Assembly: GCA_021325635.1 (NCBI GenBank)
Contig: JAJPGV010000034.1
Coordinates: 363,199-427,198 of the forward strand
Source of the DNA: Chloroflexota bacterium
GTDB taxonomy: Bacteria > Chloroflexota > JAJPGV01
Reading direction: 5' to 3'
DNA length: 64,000 nt
In this document: piece by piece, positions 51,974 to 61,345 of the stretch
How positions within the stretch are numbered: the stretch's first letter is position 1
Layout: each line of letters opens with the position of its first letter
The notes under the pieces: model-generated
The model's database searches: none
The model's input: only the letters and a program-made list of their open reading frames with translations
What the model was told of the DNA's origin: nothing
Made by a program: the position numbers and the translations under genes

Positions 51974-53878
51974 CTAGACCAACGAGCCCACTGCGTGATC
52001 CAGGACCATCGAGCCGAAGAGCAGCGCCAGGTACAGCAGCGAATAGCGGTAGGTTCGCCTCGCCCAGCCTAGGGTGGCGTGCTTGAGCAGGCGCGCCGCG
52101 TACCACACGAAAATGCCGGTGAGCCCCAGGGCGAGCACCAGGTACAGCAGTCCCAGAGCGCCCACCGCGTACAGCATGGCCGTGAGCGGCAGCAGCAGAA
52201 GCGAATACAGGAAGATCTGCCAGCGCGTGTGCGACTCGCTGCTTACAACCGGCAGCATGGGCACGCCGGCGCGCTCATAGTCACGCTTGATGAGCAGCGC
52301 CAGCGCCCAGAAGTGCGGCGGCGTCCAAAAGAAGATGATGGCGAACAGCCACCACGCCGCGACGTCCACGCGGCCGGTGGCCGCGGCCCAACCGACCAAC
52401 GGTGGCACGGCCCCCGCGGCTCCGCCAATCACGATGTTGTGCGGCGTCGAGCGCTTGAGCCAGAGCGTGTACACGAACACGTAGAACAGCAGCCCCAAGA
52501 GCGACAGGACCGCGGCCAGCATGTTGACCCCGAGCAGCATGACCATGAACGACAGGATGCCCAGCGTGAGGCCGAAGATCAGGACCCGCTGCGGCTCCAT
52601 GCGCCCGGCCGGAATGGGCCGGCGGCGCGTTCGGGTCATCTCCTGGTCGATGTCCTGGTCGACGTAGCAGTTGAGGGCGTTGGCGCCGCCAGCGGCCAGC
52701 GCGCCACCAAGCGTGGTCCATAGGATCAGCCACAAGGAGGGCATGGACCGCGAGGCGATAAACATGGTGCACACGGTGGTGACCAGCAGCAGCGAGATGA
52801 TCTCCGGTTTGGTGAGAGCCACGTAGTCGGCCAGCGTCGATCGCCAGCTTGCAACCACTGGCGCCTCCGGTGTCGCCGGAGCCACCGCCGTCAACCGCTC
52901 TTCCGCACCAAGCGCGCGGCCGCGGTCCGACGGCAAGCCCATGGCTAAACGGTCGCGATAGGCAAGCACGGTCAGCACTACCAGCCCGCCCCACACCGAT
53001 TCAGCCAAGGCGATGTGCCCGGCCACCAGCAGCGGCGGAAAGCGCAGCCAGACCTGCAGCGCGCCTACCAGCACCTGCAGCGCCAGGAACAGCGCGATCA
53101 GCTGTCCCGTACGCGCGGCCAGCCGATTCACCCCTTTGCGCCTTACGGCCTCGAACACCGTTCGCACGATCAGCAGGCCTACCACCAGGGCCACGATACG
53201 GTGGCCGAAGTGGATGGCCGCCAGGCCCTGAGCAGGGATTGCCAGACCGTGGCACAGCGGCCAGTCCGAGCAGGCCGAGGCAGCGCCGCTGCCGGTGACC
53301 AGAGAGCCGCTCATCAGCAGCAGGAAGGTAGCGATAGTGGTCCACAACGAAAGCAGGTAGAACGATCCGAGACCTGAGGGCTGCACGGCCGCAGACGCGG
53401 GGCCGCCGTATTCAGGGCCCAGGCGCTCCTGGCCGAAGGCGGCAGATCGAGCTTCACCCGAAGCCAGCGTCGCGGTGATGAGCAGCGTGGCCAGGACCAG
53501 CATGGCCGTACCCAGGTGAGCCATGACCACCTGCGGCGGCAGGTCGAGCTTGACCGTGACAGCTCCGAGCACGCTCTGAATGACAAGCAGCACCACGGCC
53601 GCGTTGGCCAGCCACAGCAGGTCACGGCGGTGTCGCAGCGACAGCCACGCCGCGGTAGCGGTGGACAGTGTGAGGATGGACACCAGGAAGGCGAACAGCC
53701 GGTGGTTCCACTCGATGAAGGTCGGCAGATCGAACAGCGGGATCAGGCTGCCATGGCAGAGGGGCCAGTCATTGCCGCAGCCAAGGCCGGAACCGCTGAC
53801 TCGCACCACCGCGCCCAGCACGACGAGCACGAATGTGGCCGCGGCCGATGCCACGGCCAGCCAGCGAAAGGTCTTCAT
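51974..53878 (-). CDS. ctaAB: Fused heme A synthase (CtaA) and protoheme IX farnesyltransferase (CtaB)
   Basis: 634 residues. The first 320 are CtaA/COX15: eight helices with heme-ligand histidines in GNDWPLCHG, FIEWNHRLFAF, SACSDWPLCHG and IHFGHRIVALV. After a linker (RGRALGAEERLTAVAPATPEAPVVASW) residues 350-634 are CtaB/COX10, a UbiA-type prenyltransferase with NCYVDQDIDQEMTRTRRRPIP, the Asp-rich farnesyl diphosphate site. One polypeptide thus makes heme O from heme B and oxidises it to heme A. Such fusions are known in Thermus. ATG at 53878; Sco follows directly. Confidence 0.93.
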   Translation of the reverse strand: MKTFRWLAVASAAATFVLVVLGAVVRVSGSGLGCGNDWPLCHGSLIPLFDLPTFIEWNHRLFAFLVSILTLSTATAAWLSLRHRRDLLWLANAAVVLLVIQSVLGAVTVKLDLPPQVVMAHLGTAMLVLATLLITATLASGEARSAAFGQERLGPEYGGPASAAVQPSGLGSFYLLSLWTTIATFLLLMSGSLVTGSGAASACSDWPLCHGLAIPAQGLAAIHFGHRIVALVVGLLIVRTVFEAVRRKGVNRLAARTGQLIALFLALQVLVGALQVWLRFPPLLVAGHIALAESVWGGLVVLTVLAYRDRLAMGLPSDRGRALGAEERLTAVAPATPEAPVVASWRSTLADYVALTKPEIISLLLVTTVCTMFIASRSMPSLWLILWTTLGGALAAGGANALNCYVDQDIDQEMTRTRRRPIPAGRMEPQRVLIFGLTLGILSFMVMLLGVNMLAAVLSLLGLLFYVFVYTLWLKRSTPHNIVIGGAAGAVPPLVGWAAATGRVDVAAWWLFAIIFFWTPPHFWALALLIKRDYERAGVPMLPVVSSESHTRWQIFLYSLLLLPLTAMLYAVGALGLLYLVLALGLTGIFVWYAARLLKHATLGWARRTYRYSLLYLALLFGSMVLDHAVGSLV

Positions 53879-54203
53879 TGGGCCAAGGCTGATCTTAACG
53901 TTCGGCTAACGCCCGTCCTATAGGGTTGGGAGTGTATGGTCCGACAGCGCACCACCCCGGCGGCAATTACCGCCCGTTTCTCGGGTGTTACCATGCCCCC
54001 TAGGACCGGTTTTGTGGATGGGGTGGCGCGTCGACCAACGGCAAGCCCACGTAACCGCCGCTCGTGCCTGCCTCGTGTGTCTTGCCCCCGCGCACCAGGG
54101 ATGCCAACGTTGGATCTGATCCAGGTTTGCCAGGCGGCCGGTCGTCTGAGTGGCACGCGACGAGCGGATCAGCGAACAAAGTGACTCGCAAGGAGACGAC
54201 GAC
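53879..54203. promoter_or_regulatory. Divergent promoter region between ctaAB and transketolase
   Basis: 325 bp without a convincing gene. TAACG recurs at 10-bp spacing near 53897-53911, and GGCGG/CCGCC form a small dyad near 53959-53974. No clear promoter hexamers or riboswitch seen. Confidence 0.35.
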
Positions 54204-56075
54204 ATGAGCGTGACGGCACCAGCAGCGCCCAAGATCCGGCAGTGGCACGAGCTCGCGCAGCAGCTGCGGGTTGACAGCATCCGCAGCAGCACGGCCGCCG
54301 GCTCGGGACATCCTACCTCCTCGATGTCGGCGGCCGACCTGATGGCCGTCCTCATGAGCGAGCACCTGCGCTATGACTTCGACCACCCCGGGAACGACAA
54401 CAACGACCACCTGATCTTCTCCAAGGGCCACGCCTCGCCGCTCCTGTATTCCGTGTACAAAGCGGCCGGAGCCATCTCTGACGAAGAGCTCATGGCCTTC
54501 CGCAGGTTCGGCAGCCGCACGCAGGGCCATCCCACGCCGGTGCTGCCGTGGGTGGACGTCGCCACCGGGTCACTCGGCCAGGGACTGCCCATCGGGGTCG
54601 GCGTTGCTCTGGCCGGCAAGTTCCTGGACAAGCTGCCCTACCGGGTGTGGGTTCTGCTCGGCGACAGCGAGATGGCCGAGGGCTCGCAGTGGGAAGCTTT
54701 CGACCACGCCTCACACTACGGCCTGGACAACCTGACCGGCATCCTCGACATGAACCGGCTCGGCCAGCGAGGTGAGACGGAGCTGGGCTGGAACAGCGCC
54801 GCATACGCCGCCCGAGCCCGCGCCTTTGGCTGGCACGCCGTTGAGATCGACGGCCACGATCTGGAAGCCATCGACCGGGCCTACCGCGAAGCCGCCGCGC
54901 ACAAGGGCGAGCCCACGTTGATCGTCGCCAAGACCCTGAAGGGCAAGGGCGTCTCGTTCATCGAGAACCGGGACGGCTGGCATGGCAAGCCCCTGCCGCC
55001 GGACGAGGCCAAGCAAGCCATCGAGGAGCTCGGCGGCGAGCGCCATCTCACCATCGAGGTGCATAAGCCGGAGCCGCTCAAGGCGGCGCCGATCGCACCC
55101 CCCAGGCCAGCTGAGCTGCCGCGCTATGAGCTCGGCGCCAGCGTCGCGACGCGCAAGGCGTATGGCGAGGCCCTGCGCGCAGTCGGCGACGCCAACGAGC
55201 ACGTCGTGGCTGTGGACGGCGAAGTGAGCAACTCGACTTACGCTGAAGACTTCGCCCATGCGCACCCGGAGCGCTACTTCGAGCAGTACATTGCCGAGCA
55301 GCAGATGGTGGCCGCGGCCGTCGGCTTGAGTGTGCGACATCGGACCGTGTTCGCTTCGACCTTCGCTGCTTTCCTGACCCGCGCCTACGACTTCATCCGC
55401 ATGGCAGCCATCTCGCGCACGCACATCCGGTTGTGCGGATCGCACGCTGGCGTCTCCATCGGAGAGGATGGCCCCTCCCAAATGGCGCTGGAAGACCTGG
55501 CCATGATGCGAGCGGTCTGGGGCAGCACCGTGCTGTACCCATCCGATGCCAACCAAACGGCGCAGCTGGTGGAGAGCATGACCCATCACCACGGCATCAG
55601 CTACCTGCGTACGACACGCGCTGCGACGCCGGTGATCTATGAGCCCGGCGAGACCTTCCCTGTTGGCGGCTGCAAAGTCGTTCGCAGCTCGAGCAGCGAC
55701 CAGGTCACGGTAATAGCCGCCGGCATCACTCTTCACGAAGCGCTCAAGGCTTATGACCAGCTGCGCGACGGCGGCATCGCTATCCGGGTCATCGATCTCT
55801 ATTCGGTCAAGCCGCTGGACGGCGAGACCGTGGCCGGGGCGGTGGCGGAAACCGGAGGCCGGCTGCTGACCGTGGAAGACCATTGGGCCGAAGGCGGCAT
55901 CGGCGATGCCGTGCTGGCAGCGCTTGCCGAACGCGGAACCACTCCCAGGCACGTCATTCACCTGGCCGTTCGCGACATGCCCGGGTCGGGCAAGCCGCAA
56001 GAGCTGATTGACGCGGCCGGCATTGGCGCGCAAGCCATCGCCGACGCGGCGCGGAAGCTCGCAGCCATGCAGTAG
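54204..56075 (+). CDS. tkt: Transketolase
   Basis: 623 residues from ATG at 54204 (AAGGAG upstream). Thiamine diphosphate-binding part: SIRSSTAAGSGHPTSSMSAADLMAVL, SKGHASPLLYSVYKAAG, ATGSLGQGLPIGVGVALA and LLGDSEMAEGSQWEA (the GDG-like motif reads GDS). Pyrimidine domain: FIENRDGWHGK..., then VVAVDGEVSNSTYAEDFAHAHPERYFEQYIAEQQMVAAAVGLS. The length is shorter than E. coli TktA and matches the animal-type or bacterial short form. It moves two-carbon units in the pentose phosphate pathway; the oxidative-branch genes follow on the same strand. Confidence 0.92.
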   Translation: MSVTAPAAPKIRQWHELAQQLRVDSIRSSTAAGSGHPTSSMSAADLMAVLMSEHLRYDFDHPGNDNNDHLIFSKGHASPLLYSVYKAAGAISDEELMAFRRFGSRTQGHPTPVLPWVDVATGSLGQGLPIGVGVALAGKFLDKLPYRVWVLLGDSEMAEGSQWEAFDHASHYGLDNLTGILDMNRLGQRGETELGWNSAAYAARARAFGWHAVEIDGHDLEAIDRAYREAAAHKGEPTLIVAKTLKGKGVSFIENRDGWHGKPLPPDEAKQAIEELGGERHLTIEVHKPEPLKAAPIAPPRPAELPRYELGASVATRKAYGEALRAVGDANEHVVAVDGEVSNSTYAEDFAHAHPERYFEQYIAEQQMVAAAVGLSVRHRTVFASTFAAFLTRAYDFIRMAAISRTHIRLCGSHAGVSIGEDGPSQMALEDLAMMRAVWGSTVLYPSDANQTAQLVESMTHHHGISYLRTTRAATPVIYEPGETFPVGGCKVVRSSSSDQVTVIAAGITLHEALKAYDQLRDGGIAIRVIDLYSVKPLDGETVAGAVAETGGRLLTVEDHWAEGGIGDAVLAALAERGTTPRHVIHLAVRDMPGSGKPQELIDAAGIGAQAIADAARKLAAMQ

Positions 56076-56136
56076 CGCCCGCGGGCAAGCGGGCATACAA
56101 TGCCCCCATCGAGTGGGGACGATTCAGGAGGGAGCA

Positions 56137-57039
56137 GTGGAACTCGCGATCATTGGACTGGGCCGCATGGGCGGCAACATGGCTATACGCCTGGTTCGTG
56201 GGGGGCACCGCGTGGTGGCCTTCAACCGTACAACCAGCGTGGCCGAAAAGCTGGCCGCGGAGAACCCGCCCATGGTCGCCGCCACCACGCTCGAAGACGT
56301 GATACGGAAGCTGACCCCGCCGCGCATCGTGTGGCTGATGGTGCCGGCAGGCAAGGCTACCGACGACCAGCTCGAAGCCGTGCTGCCGCTGCTCGATAAG
56401 AACGACATCATCGTCGACGGTGGCAACACCAAGTGGAAGGCCGACGAGCCGCACGCCGCCCGCTGTGCCGAGTTCGGCGTGCGCTTCATGGACTGCGGCA
56501 CGAGCGGCGGTGTATGGGGGCTGCAGAATGGCTACTCGCTGATGATTGGCGGAGACCGCGCTACGTATGAATACATGAAGCCAATATGGACGACGCTGGC
56601 GCCGCCCGACGGCGAGCTCTACTGTGGGCCAGTGGGCGCGGGCCACTTCGTCAAGATGGTCCACAACGGCGTGGAGTACGGCATGCTCCAGGCCTACGCC
56701 GAAGGCTACGAGATTCTTCGCGCCTCCAAGTACGACCTGGACCTGCACGCCATCGCCGGCGTCTGGAACCATGGCAGCGTGGTGCGCTCCTGGCTGAACG
56801 AGCTGGCGGAAGACGCCTTCTCCAAGAACCCCACGCTGGAAGGCGTGAGGGGCTGGGTGGCCGATTCCGGCGAAGGTCGATGGACAGTCGAGGCCGCCAT
56901 CGACACCGACGTGCCCGCGCCGGTCCTCACGCTGTCGCTGCTCGAGCGCTTCCGGTCACGCCAGGAAGAGTCATTCGCGGCCAAGGTTATCGCCGTCATT
57001 CGCAACGAATTCGGCGGCCATGAGATCAAGACGGAGTAG
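56137..57039 (+). CDS. gnd: 6-phosphogluconate dehydrogenase, short NAD-type (YqeC/GndA-like)
   Basis: 300 residues from GTG at 56137 after AGGAGGGAG. N-terminal MELAIIGLGRMGGNMAIRLVRGGHRVVAFNRT binds the dinucleotide; the acidic/Asn end (FNRT) is compatible with NADP. Substrate motifs DGGNTKWK, MDCGTSGGVWGLQNGYSLMIGG and the catalytic Lys region VGAGHFVKMVHNGVEYGML. About 170 residues shorter than E. coli Gnd, as in decarboxylating GndA enzymes of Gram-positives and Chloroflexota. Produces ribulose-5-phosphate and a reduced dinucleotide. 61 bp after tkt, 8 bp before zwf. Confidence 0.93.
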   Translation: MELAIIGLGRMGGNMAIRLVRGGHRVVAFNRTTSVAEKLAAENPPMVAATTLEDVIRKLTPPRIVWLMVPAGKATDDQLEAVLPLLDKNDIIVDGGNTKWKADEPHAARCAEFGVRFMDCGTSGGVWGLQNGYSLMIGGDRATYEYMKPIWTTLAPPDGELYCGPVGAGHFVKMVHNGVEYGMLQAYAEGYEILRASKYDLDLHAIAGVWNHGSVVRSWLNELAEDAFSKNPTLEGVRGWVADSGEGRWTVEAAIDTDVPAPVLTLSLLERFRSRQEESFAAKVIAVIRNEFGGHEIKTE

Positions 57040-57047
57040 GTTCACCA

Positions 57048-58607
57048 GTGGCTGAAGGCAACGTCGGCACCCTCGCTAACCCTTTGCGAGCACAGACCCA
57101 CGGCGAACGGGTGCCCGAGCCATGCAACATGGTCATCTTCGGCGCCAGCGGCGATCTCACCCACCGTAAGCTGATTCCGGCCCTGTACAACCTCGCCCTG
57201 GAGCACCTGCTGCCGCCCGAGTTCAGCGTTATTGGCTACGCGCGGCGGCCGAAGACGCACGAGGAATTCCGGAACGAGATCAAGGCCTCCGTCAACGACT
57301 TCTCACGCAACAAGCCAGTGAAGCCCGAAGTGTGGGAGACGTTCGAAAAGGGCGTCTTCTACGTGCCCGCCACCTTCGAGGATCCCCAGGGCTACCAGAA
57401 GCTGCTGGAGCTCATGCGCAAGAACGACCAGGAGCGGGGCACTCGCGGCAATCGCCTGTATTACCTGTCCACGCCGCCCAGCGAGCACGCCGCCATCGTT
57501 CAGCAGCTGCGTGAGCTGGAGCATCCGCAGACCGATGGCTACAAGCGGGGCTGGTCCCGGATCATCGTGGAGAAGCCCTTCGGCCACGATCTCGAATCGG
57601 CGAACGCCCTCAACGATCTGCTGCACAGCGTGTTCAACGAGGACCAGATCTTCCGCATCGATCACTACCTGGGCAAAGAGACCGTCCAGAACATCTTGGT
57701 GTTCCGCTTCGCCAACGGCATCTTCGAGCCACTGTGGACGCGCGACCACGTGGACCACGTGCAGATAACAGTGGCCGAAAGCGTGGGTGTCGAGGGGCGG
57801 GCCGGCTATTACGAGCAGGCTGGCGCTATCCGCGACATGGTGTCCAACCACATGCTGCAGATCCTGGCCCTCACCACCATGGAGCCGCCGTCGGCCTTCG
57901 ACGCCACCGCCGTTCGCGACGAGAAGGTCAAGGTGCTGCGCGCCATCCATCCCTGGCAGCATCGCGAGGAGGGGCGCGAGTTCAGCGTCCGCGGCCAGTA
58001 CGGGCCGGGTTGGATCGGAGGCGTGCAGGTGCCCGGCTACCGCGATGAGCCGGGCGTTGACCCGCACTCGCTCACCGAGACGTTCGTAGCGTTGAAGCTG
58101 TACATCGATAACTGGCGCTGGGCCGGCGTGCCCTTCTACCTCCGCACGGGCAAGTGCCTGCCCAAGCGTGTGACCGAGGTGGCCGTCCAGTTCAAGACCG
58201 CCCCGTTCTCGATGTTCCGCCAGACCGCGCTGTCGGCGCTGGAGCCAAACATCCTGGCCATGCGCATCCAGCCCGATGAAGGCATCGTCCTGAAGTTCGG
58301 CGCTAAGGTGCCGGGCCCGGACATTGCTATTCGCTCGGTCAACATGGACTTCCTCTATGGCGCATCGTTCGACGTGCAGGTGGCGGACGCCTACGAGCGT
58401 CTGCTGCTCGATTGCATGCTGGGCGAATCGACGCTGTTCACACGCGAAGACGAGGTCCAGGCACAGTGGACGTTAATCGACAACGTGATCGAAGGATGGA
58501 AGCAGCAGCCGGAGCCCAAATTCCCCAACTACGCCGCGGGGACGTGGGGGCCGGAGCAGGCCTTCAAGTTCATCGAGAGAGACGGGAGGGCCTGGCGAAA
58601 GCTATGA
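57048..58607 (+). CDS. zwf: Glucose-6-phosphate 1-dehydrogenase
   Basis: 519 residues from GTG at 57048. NADP motif IFGASGDLTHRKLIPALYNL, active-site RIDHYLGKETVQNILVFRFANGIFEPLW with the conserved His-Tyr-Leu-Gly-Lys, and RTGKCLPKRVTEVAVQFK. It oxidises glucose-6-phosphate to the lactone with NADPH formation. Its stop overlaps the opcA start (ATGA), consistent with OpcA being its allosteric partner. Confidence 0.96.
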   Translation: MAEGNVGTLANPLRAQTHGERVPEPCNMVIFGASGDLTHRKLIPALYNLALEHLLPPEFSVIGYARRPKTHEEFRNEIKASVNDFSRNKPVKPEVWETFEKGVFYVPATFEDPQGYQKLLELMRKNDQERGTRGNRLYYLSTPPSEHAAIVQQLRELEHPQTDGYKRGWSRIIVEKPFGHDLESANALNDLLHSVFNEDQIFRIDHYLGKETVQNILVFRFANGIFEPLWTRDHVDHVQITVAESVGVEGRAGYYEQAGAIRDMVSNHMLQILALTTMEPPSAFDATAVRDEKVKVLRAIHPWQHREEGREFSVRGQYGPGWIGGVQVPGYRDEPGVDPHSLTETFVALKLYIDNWRWAGVPFYLRTGKCLPKRVTEVAVQFKTAPFSMFRQTALSALEPNILAMRIQPDEGIVLKFGAKVPGPDIAIRSVNMDFLYGASFDVQVADAYERLLLDCMLGESTLFTREDEVQAQWTLIDNVIEGWKQQPEPKFPNYAAGTWGPEQAFKFIERDGRAWRKL

Positions 58608-59806
58608 GTCCGAACGAGGCGTCCTGGGAGGGCAGTGGCGTTACCGTCGGCCAGATCGAGACCGAGCTGCAGCGGCTGTGGCGAGCCAGCGACAGCGACT
58701 GGAACGGAGAAGGCAGACGGCCCGACATCCGCACCAGTGTGCTCAACCTCGTCGTGTACGCACGCAACGATGACTGCCGCGACCGTGCGGTCAATGCCAT
58801 CGAGCAGCTGTCGGGCACCCACCCCTCACGTTCGATCCTCATCGTTGCCGGCAACCGCTCGGCTCCGGCTTCCATCGACGCCCGCCTGACGCTTCAGAGC
58901 CATGGGGCATACGCGGAATTTCGCCAGGTGTGCTCGGAGCAGCTCGAGCTTCGAGTCCACGGCCCGGCCATGAACCACGTGGCCAGCGTGGCTCTGCCGC
59001 TGCTGGCCCCCGACCTGCCGGTGTTCGTGTGGTGGCCCGGGGAAGCCCCCTTCGGCCACAGCATCTTTGCGCAGCTTCGCGACGCCGCGGACCGCTTCAT
59101 GGTCGATTCGAGTGACTTTGCCAAGCCCAGCCAGGAGATGGCGCTGCTGCACCGAGCGGTCGGATCCTCGACCTCGTGCGTCTTTTCCGACTTCAACTGG
59201 CCTCGACTGGCCGCCTGGCGTGAGCTGGTCGCGCAGCTGTTCGACGAGCCTGCCCTGCTGCCCTACCTCCAGCGTTTGCGGGCGGTATGGATCGAATGCG
59301 CTCCTCCCCAAAGCCCGTCGGCTTCGATGCATGACGTGCCGCAGGCCATGCTGCTGAGTGGCTGGCTGGGATCCTCCCTCGGCCTGCAGCCCAGCGAGCT
59401 GAAGATTGGCACCGATCACTACGCGCTCCAGCTGGCCAGTGAGGGCCGGCAGGGAACCCTGGACGTCCAGGTCTCGTCGACGTCCACGGGGCAATCGCTG
59501 GCGGTCAGGATGATCGCCGACGCGGTTGGCGATCTTCCCTCCGCCGAGTTCTCGATTGCTCTCGACCGCAAGACCGATCAGATCACGTCCACAGTGAAAA
59601 TGGCCGGAGCTGACCCCACGGTCCGTCGCTCTGTCCTCCCCGAACGCGACGAGGGACAGCTGCTGTTCAGCGAGCTCGAAACGTTCCAGCGGGATGAGGC
59701 CTACGAGCAGGCGCTCGCGGCGGCGGCACAGACCGTCGAGCCGCGGCAGCGCGAGGCCGTGCGCGGACCCTCGGTCGGTGTCCGCGGCAGCGGCATCTCG
59801 GGCTAG
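58604..59806 (+). CDS. opcA: Glucose-6-phosphate dehydrogenase assembly protein OpcA
   Basis: 400 residues from ATG at 58604, overlapping the zwf stop. OpcA features: SVLNLVVYARNDDCRDRAVNAIEQLSGTHPSRSILIV near the N-terminus, the central HVASVALPLLAPDLPVFVWWPGEAPFG and SDFNWPRLAAWRELVAQLFD. Known from cyanobacteria, actinobacteria and Chloroflexota, where it activates Zwf, in cyanobacteria under redox control. The C-terminal 40 residues are basic and Arg/Gly-rich, and the last part of the gene approaches pgl. Confidence 0.9.
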   Translation: MSPNEASWEGSGVTVGQIETELQRLWRASDSDWNGEGRRPDIRTSVLNLVVYARNDDCRDRAVNAIEQLSGTHPSRSILIVAGNRSAPASIDARLTLQSHGAYAEFRQVCSEQLELRVHGPAMNHVASVALPLLAPDLPVFVWWPGEAPFGHSIFAQLRDAADRFMVDSSDFAKPSQEMALLHRAVGSSTSCVFSDFNWPRLAAWRELVAQLFDEPALLPYLQRLRAVWIECAPPQSPSASMHDVPQAMLLSGWLGSSLGLQPSELKIGTDHYALQLASEGRQGTLDVQVSSTSTGQSLAVRMIADAVGDLPSAEFSIALDRKTDQITSTVKMAGADPTVRRSVLPERDEGQLLFSELETFQRDEAYEQALAAAAQTVEPRQREAVRGPSVGVRGSGISG

Positions 59807-59819
59807 GCGCCCCAGGCTG

Positions 59820-60500
59820 ATGCCAGAGCCGGAAATCCGCGTCTTCGACAACGTTGACGCGCTGTTTCGAGCCGCGGCGGAACGCTTCGTCGAGCGAGCT
59901 CGAGGCAGCGTGGCCCTCTCCGGAGGCTCCACGCCACGAGCGTTATTCGACCTGCTGGCGCAGGAGCCTTACCGCGACCACGTGAACTGGACCGAGCTGG
60001 GCATCTACTGGGGCGACGAGCGCTGCGTCCCGCCCGACCATCCCGACAGCAACTACGGTATGGCCAAGCAGCACCTGCTGGACAAGGTCCCCGCCGGAAA
60101 GGTGTTCCGCATGCGCGGCGAGATCGAGCCACACCTGGCCGCCGACGAGTATCAGCGCCTGCTGCCACCCGAGCCCTTGGACCTGGCCCTGCAAGGCCTG
60201 GGAGCGAACAGCCACACAGCCTCGCTCTTCCCGCACACCGACGCGCTCAAGATTACGGACCGGCGAGTCGTCGCCAACTGGGTCGCCGAAGTGAACATGT
60301 GGCGCCTGACCATCACCGTGCCCGAGCTTCAGCGCGCCCGCCACATCCTGTTCCTGGTCACGGGCCAGGAGAAGGCGGAGGCAGTCCGGACGGTGATCGC
60401 CGGACCGGAAGACCCGGAGGCCTATCCCGCTCAGGTCGTGCGCCAGGCGCAAGGATCCGTCACCTGGTTCCTGGACAGCGGGGCAGCCTCCGGGCTCTAA
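59820..60500 (+). CDS. pgl: 6-phosphogluconolactonase
   Basis: 226 residues from ATG at 59820, 13 bp after opcA. DevB/SOL-type: GSVALSGGSTPRALFDLLA (phosphate loop), WGDERCVPPDHPDSNYGMAKQHLLDKV and LQGLGANSHTASLFPHTDAL (normally GxGxDGHTASLFP; here GANSHTASLFP, the Asp replaced by Asn-Ser). Hydrolyses the lactone made by Zwf. Completes the oxidative pentose phosphate operon. Confidence 0.93.
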   Translation: MPEPEIRVFDNVDALFRAAAERFVERARGSVALSGGSTPRALFDLLAQEPYRDHVNWTELGIYWGDERCVPPDHPDSNYGMAKQHLLDKVPAGKVFRMRGEIEPHLAADEYQRLLPPEPLDLALQGLGANSHTASLFPHTDALKITDRRVVANWVAEVNMWRLTITVPELQRARHILFLVTGQEKAEAVRTVIAGPEDPEAYPAQVVRQAQGSVTWFLDSGAASGL

Positions 60501-60511
60501 GCCGCGGTGCG

Positions 60512-60534
60512 CGGGCGACCTAAAAGATCGCCCG
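60512..60534. terminator. Terminator-like inverted repeat between convergent genes
   Basis: CGGGCGA and TCGCCCG with a 9-base loop (CCTAAAAGA), overlapping the stop of the SDR gene. Weak, no T-run. Confidence 0.4.
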
Positions 60535-61311
60535 GGTGGCGGCTCCGTCGATGAGAATGGTCTGCCCCGAGACGAAGCTGGCACGGGCCGAAGCCAGGAA
60601 CACGACGACGCTGGCCAGCTCGTCCGGCCGGCCATAACGGCCGACAGGGATCTGAGCCACCTGGCGCCGCGCCGCCTCTTCGACGCTGATGCCCTGCTTC
60701 TCGGCGTTGATGGCGTCGAGCTCCGCCACGCGATCGGTGGCGAAACGTCCCGGCGCCACGTTGTTCACCAGGATGCCGTCGGGCCCCAGTTCGATGGCCA
60801 GCGTCTTGGCGAAGTTGATGATGCCTGCACGCAGGGCGTTTGACAGCACTAAGCCAGGAATAACCGAGCGCACGCCGGAGGAGGTGATGTTGATGATGCG
60901 GCCCGCCCTCCCCTTCCTCATGTGCGGCACAGCGGCACGGGTGAGACGCACCGCGCTCATGAGGTTCGTCTCAAACGCGACCTGCCATTGATCGTCCGTC
61001 ATCTCCGCCGCTGGACCTGTCGGCGGCCCGCCCGCGTTATTGATCAGGACGTCCAGCCGGCCGAAGCGATTCACCGTCTCCTGGACGAGCCGCTCGCACA
61101 CCTCCGGGTCGCGGACGTCGCCCTCCATGGCCAGGACCTCGGCCCCGGTTTGCGCGGCCACTTCATGCGCCGCGGCGTCGATTGCCTCCTGGCTGCGACT
61201 GCACATGGCCACCCGAGCTCCTTCCGCGGCCAAGCCCAACGCGCACGCCTTGCCCAGCCCCTTCGACGACGCCGCCACAAAGGCGACCTTCCCCTTCAGC
61301 TCCAGATCCAC
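60520..61311 (-). CDS. SDR-fold protein of an atypical subgroup lacking the catalytic Tyr-Lys
   Basis: 263 residues. Rossmann motif VAASSKGLGKACALGLAAEG and NNAGG are present, and the catalytic-region Ser occurs in NITSSGVRSV, but the YxxxK position reads LVLSNALRAG, so Tyr and Lys are missing. Members with this LSNALR pattern form a recognised atypical 3-oxoacyl-reductase-like subgroup. Enzyme activity by the usual SDR mechanism is doubtful; a non-oxidoreductase or altered mechanism is possible. Convergent with pgl. Confidence 0.8.
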   Translation of the reverse strand: MDLELKGKVAFVAASSKGLGKACALGLAAEGARVAMCSRSQEAIDAAAHEVAAQTGAEVLAMEGDVRDPEVCERLVQETVNRFGRLDVLINNAGGPPTGPAAEMTDDQWQVAFETNLMSAVRLTRAAVPHMRKGRAGRIINITSSGVRSVIPGLVLSNALRAGIINFAKTLAIELGPDGILVNNVAPGRFATDRVAELDAINAEKQGISVEEAARRQVAQIPVGRYGRPDELASVVVFLASARASFVSGQTILIDGAATRAIF

Positions 61312-61345
61312 GCTTCAGCCCACTTTCCAGCCATATAGTTTCCTC

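Noticed and set aside
53879..54203. Riboswitch ahead of transketolase
   Set aside because: No recognisable aptamer core (for example TPP box) could be found in the 325-bp region.
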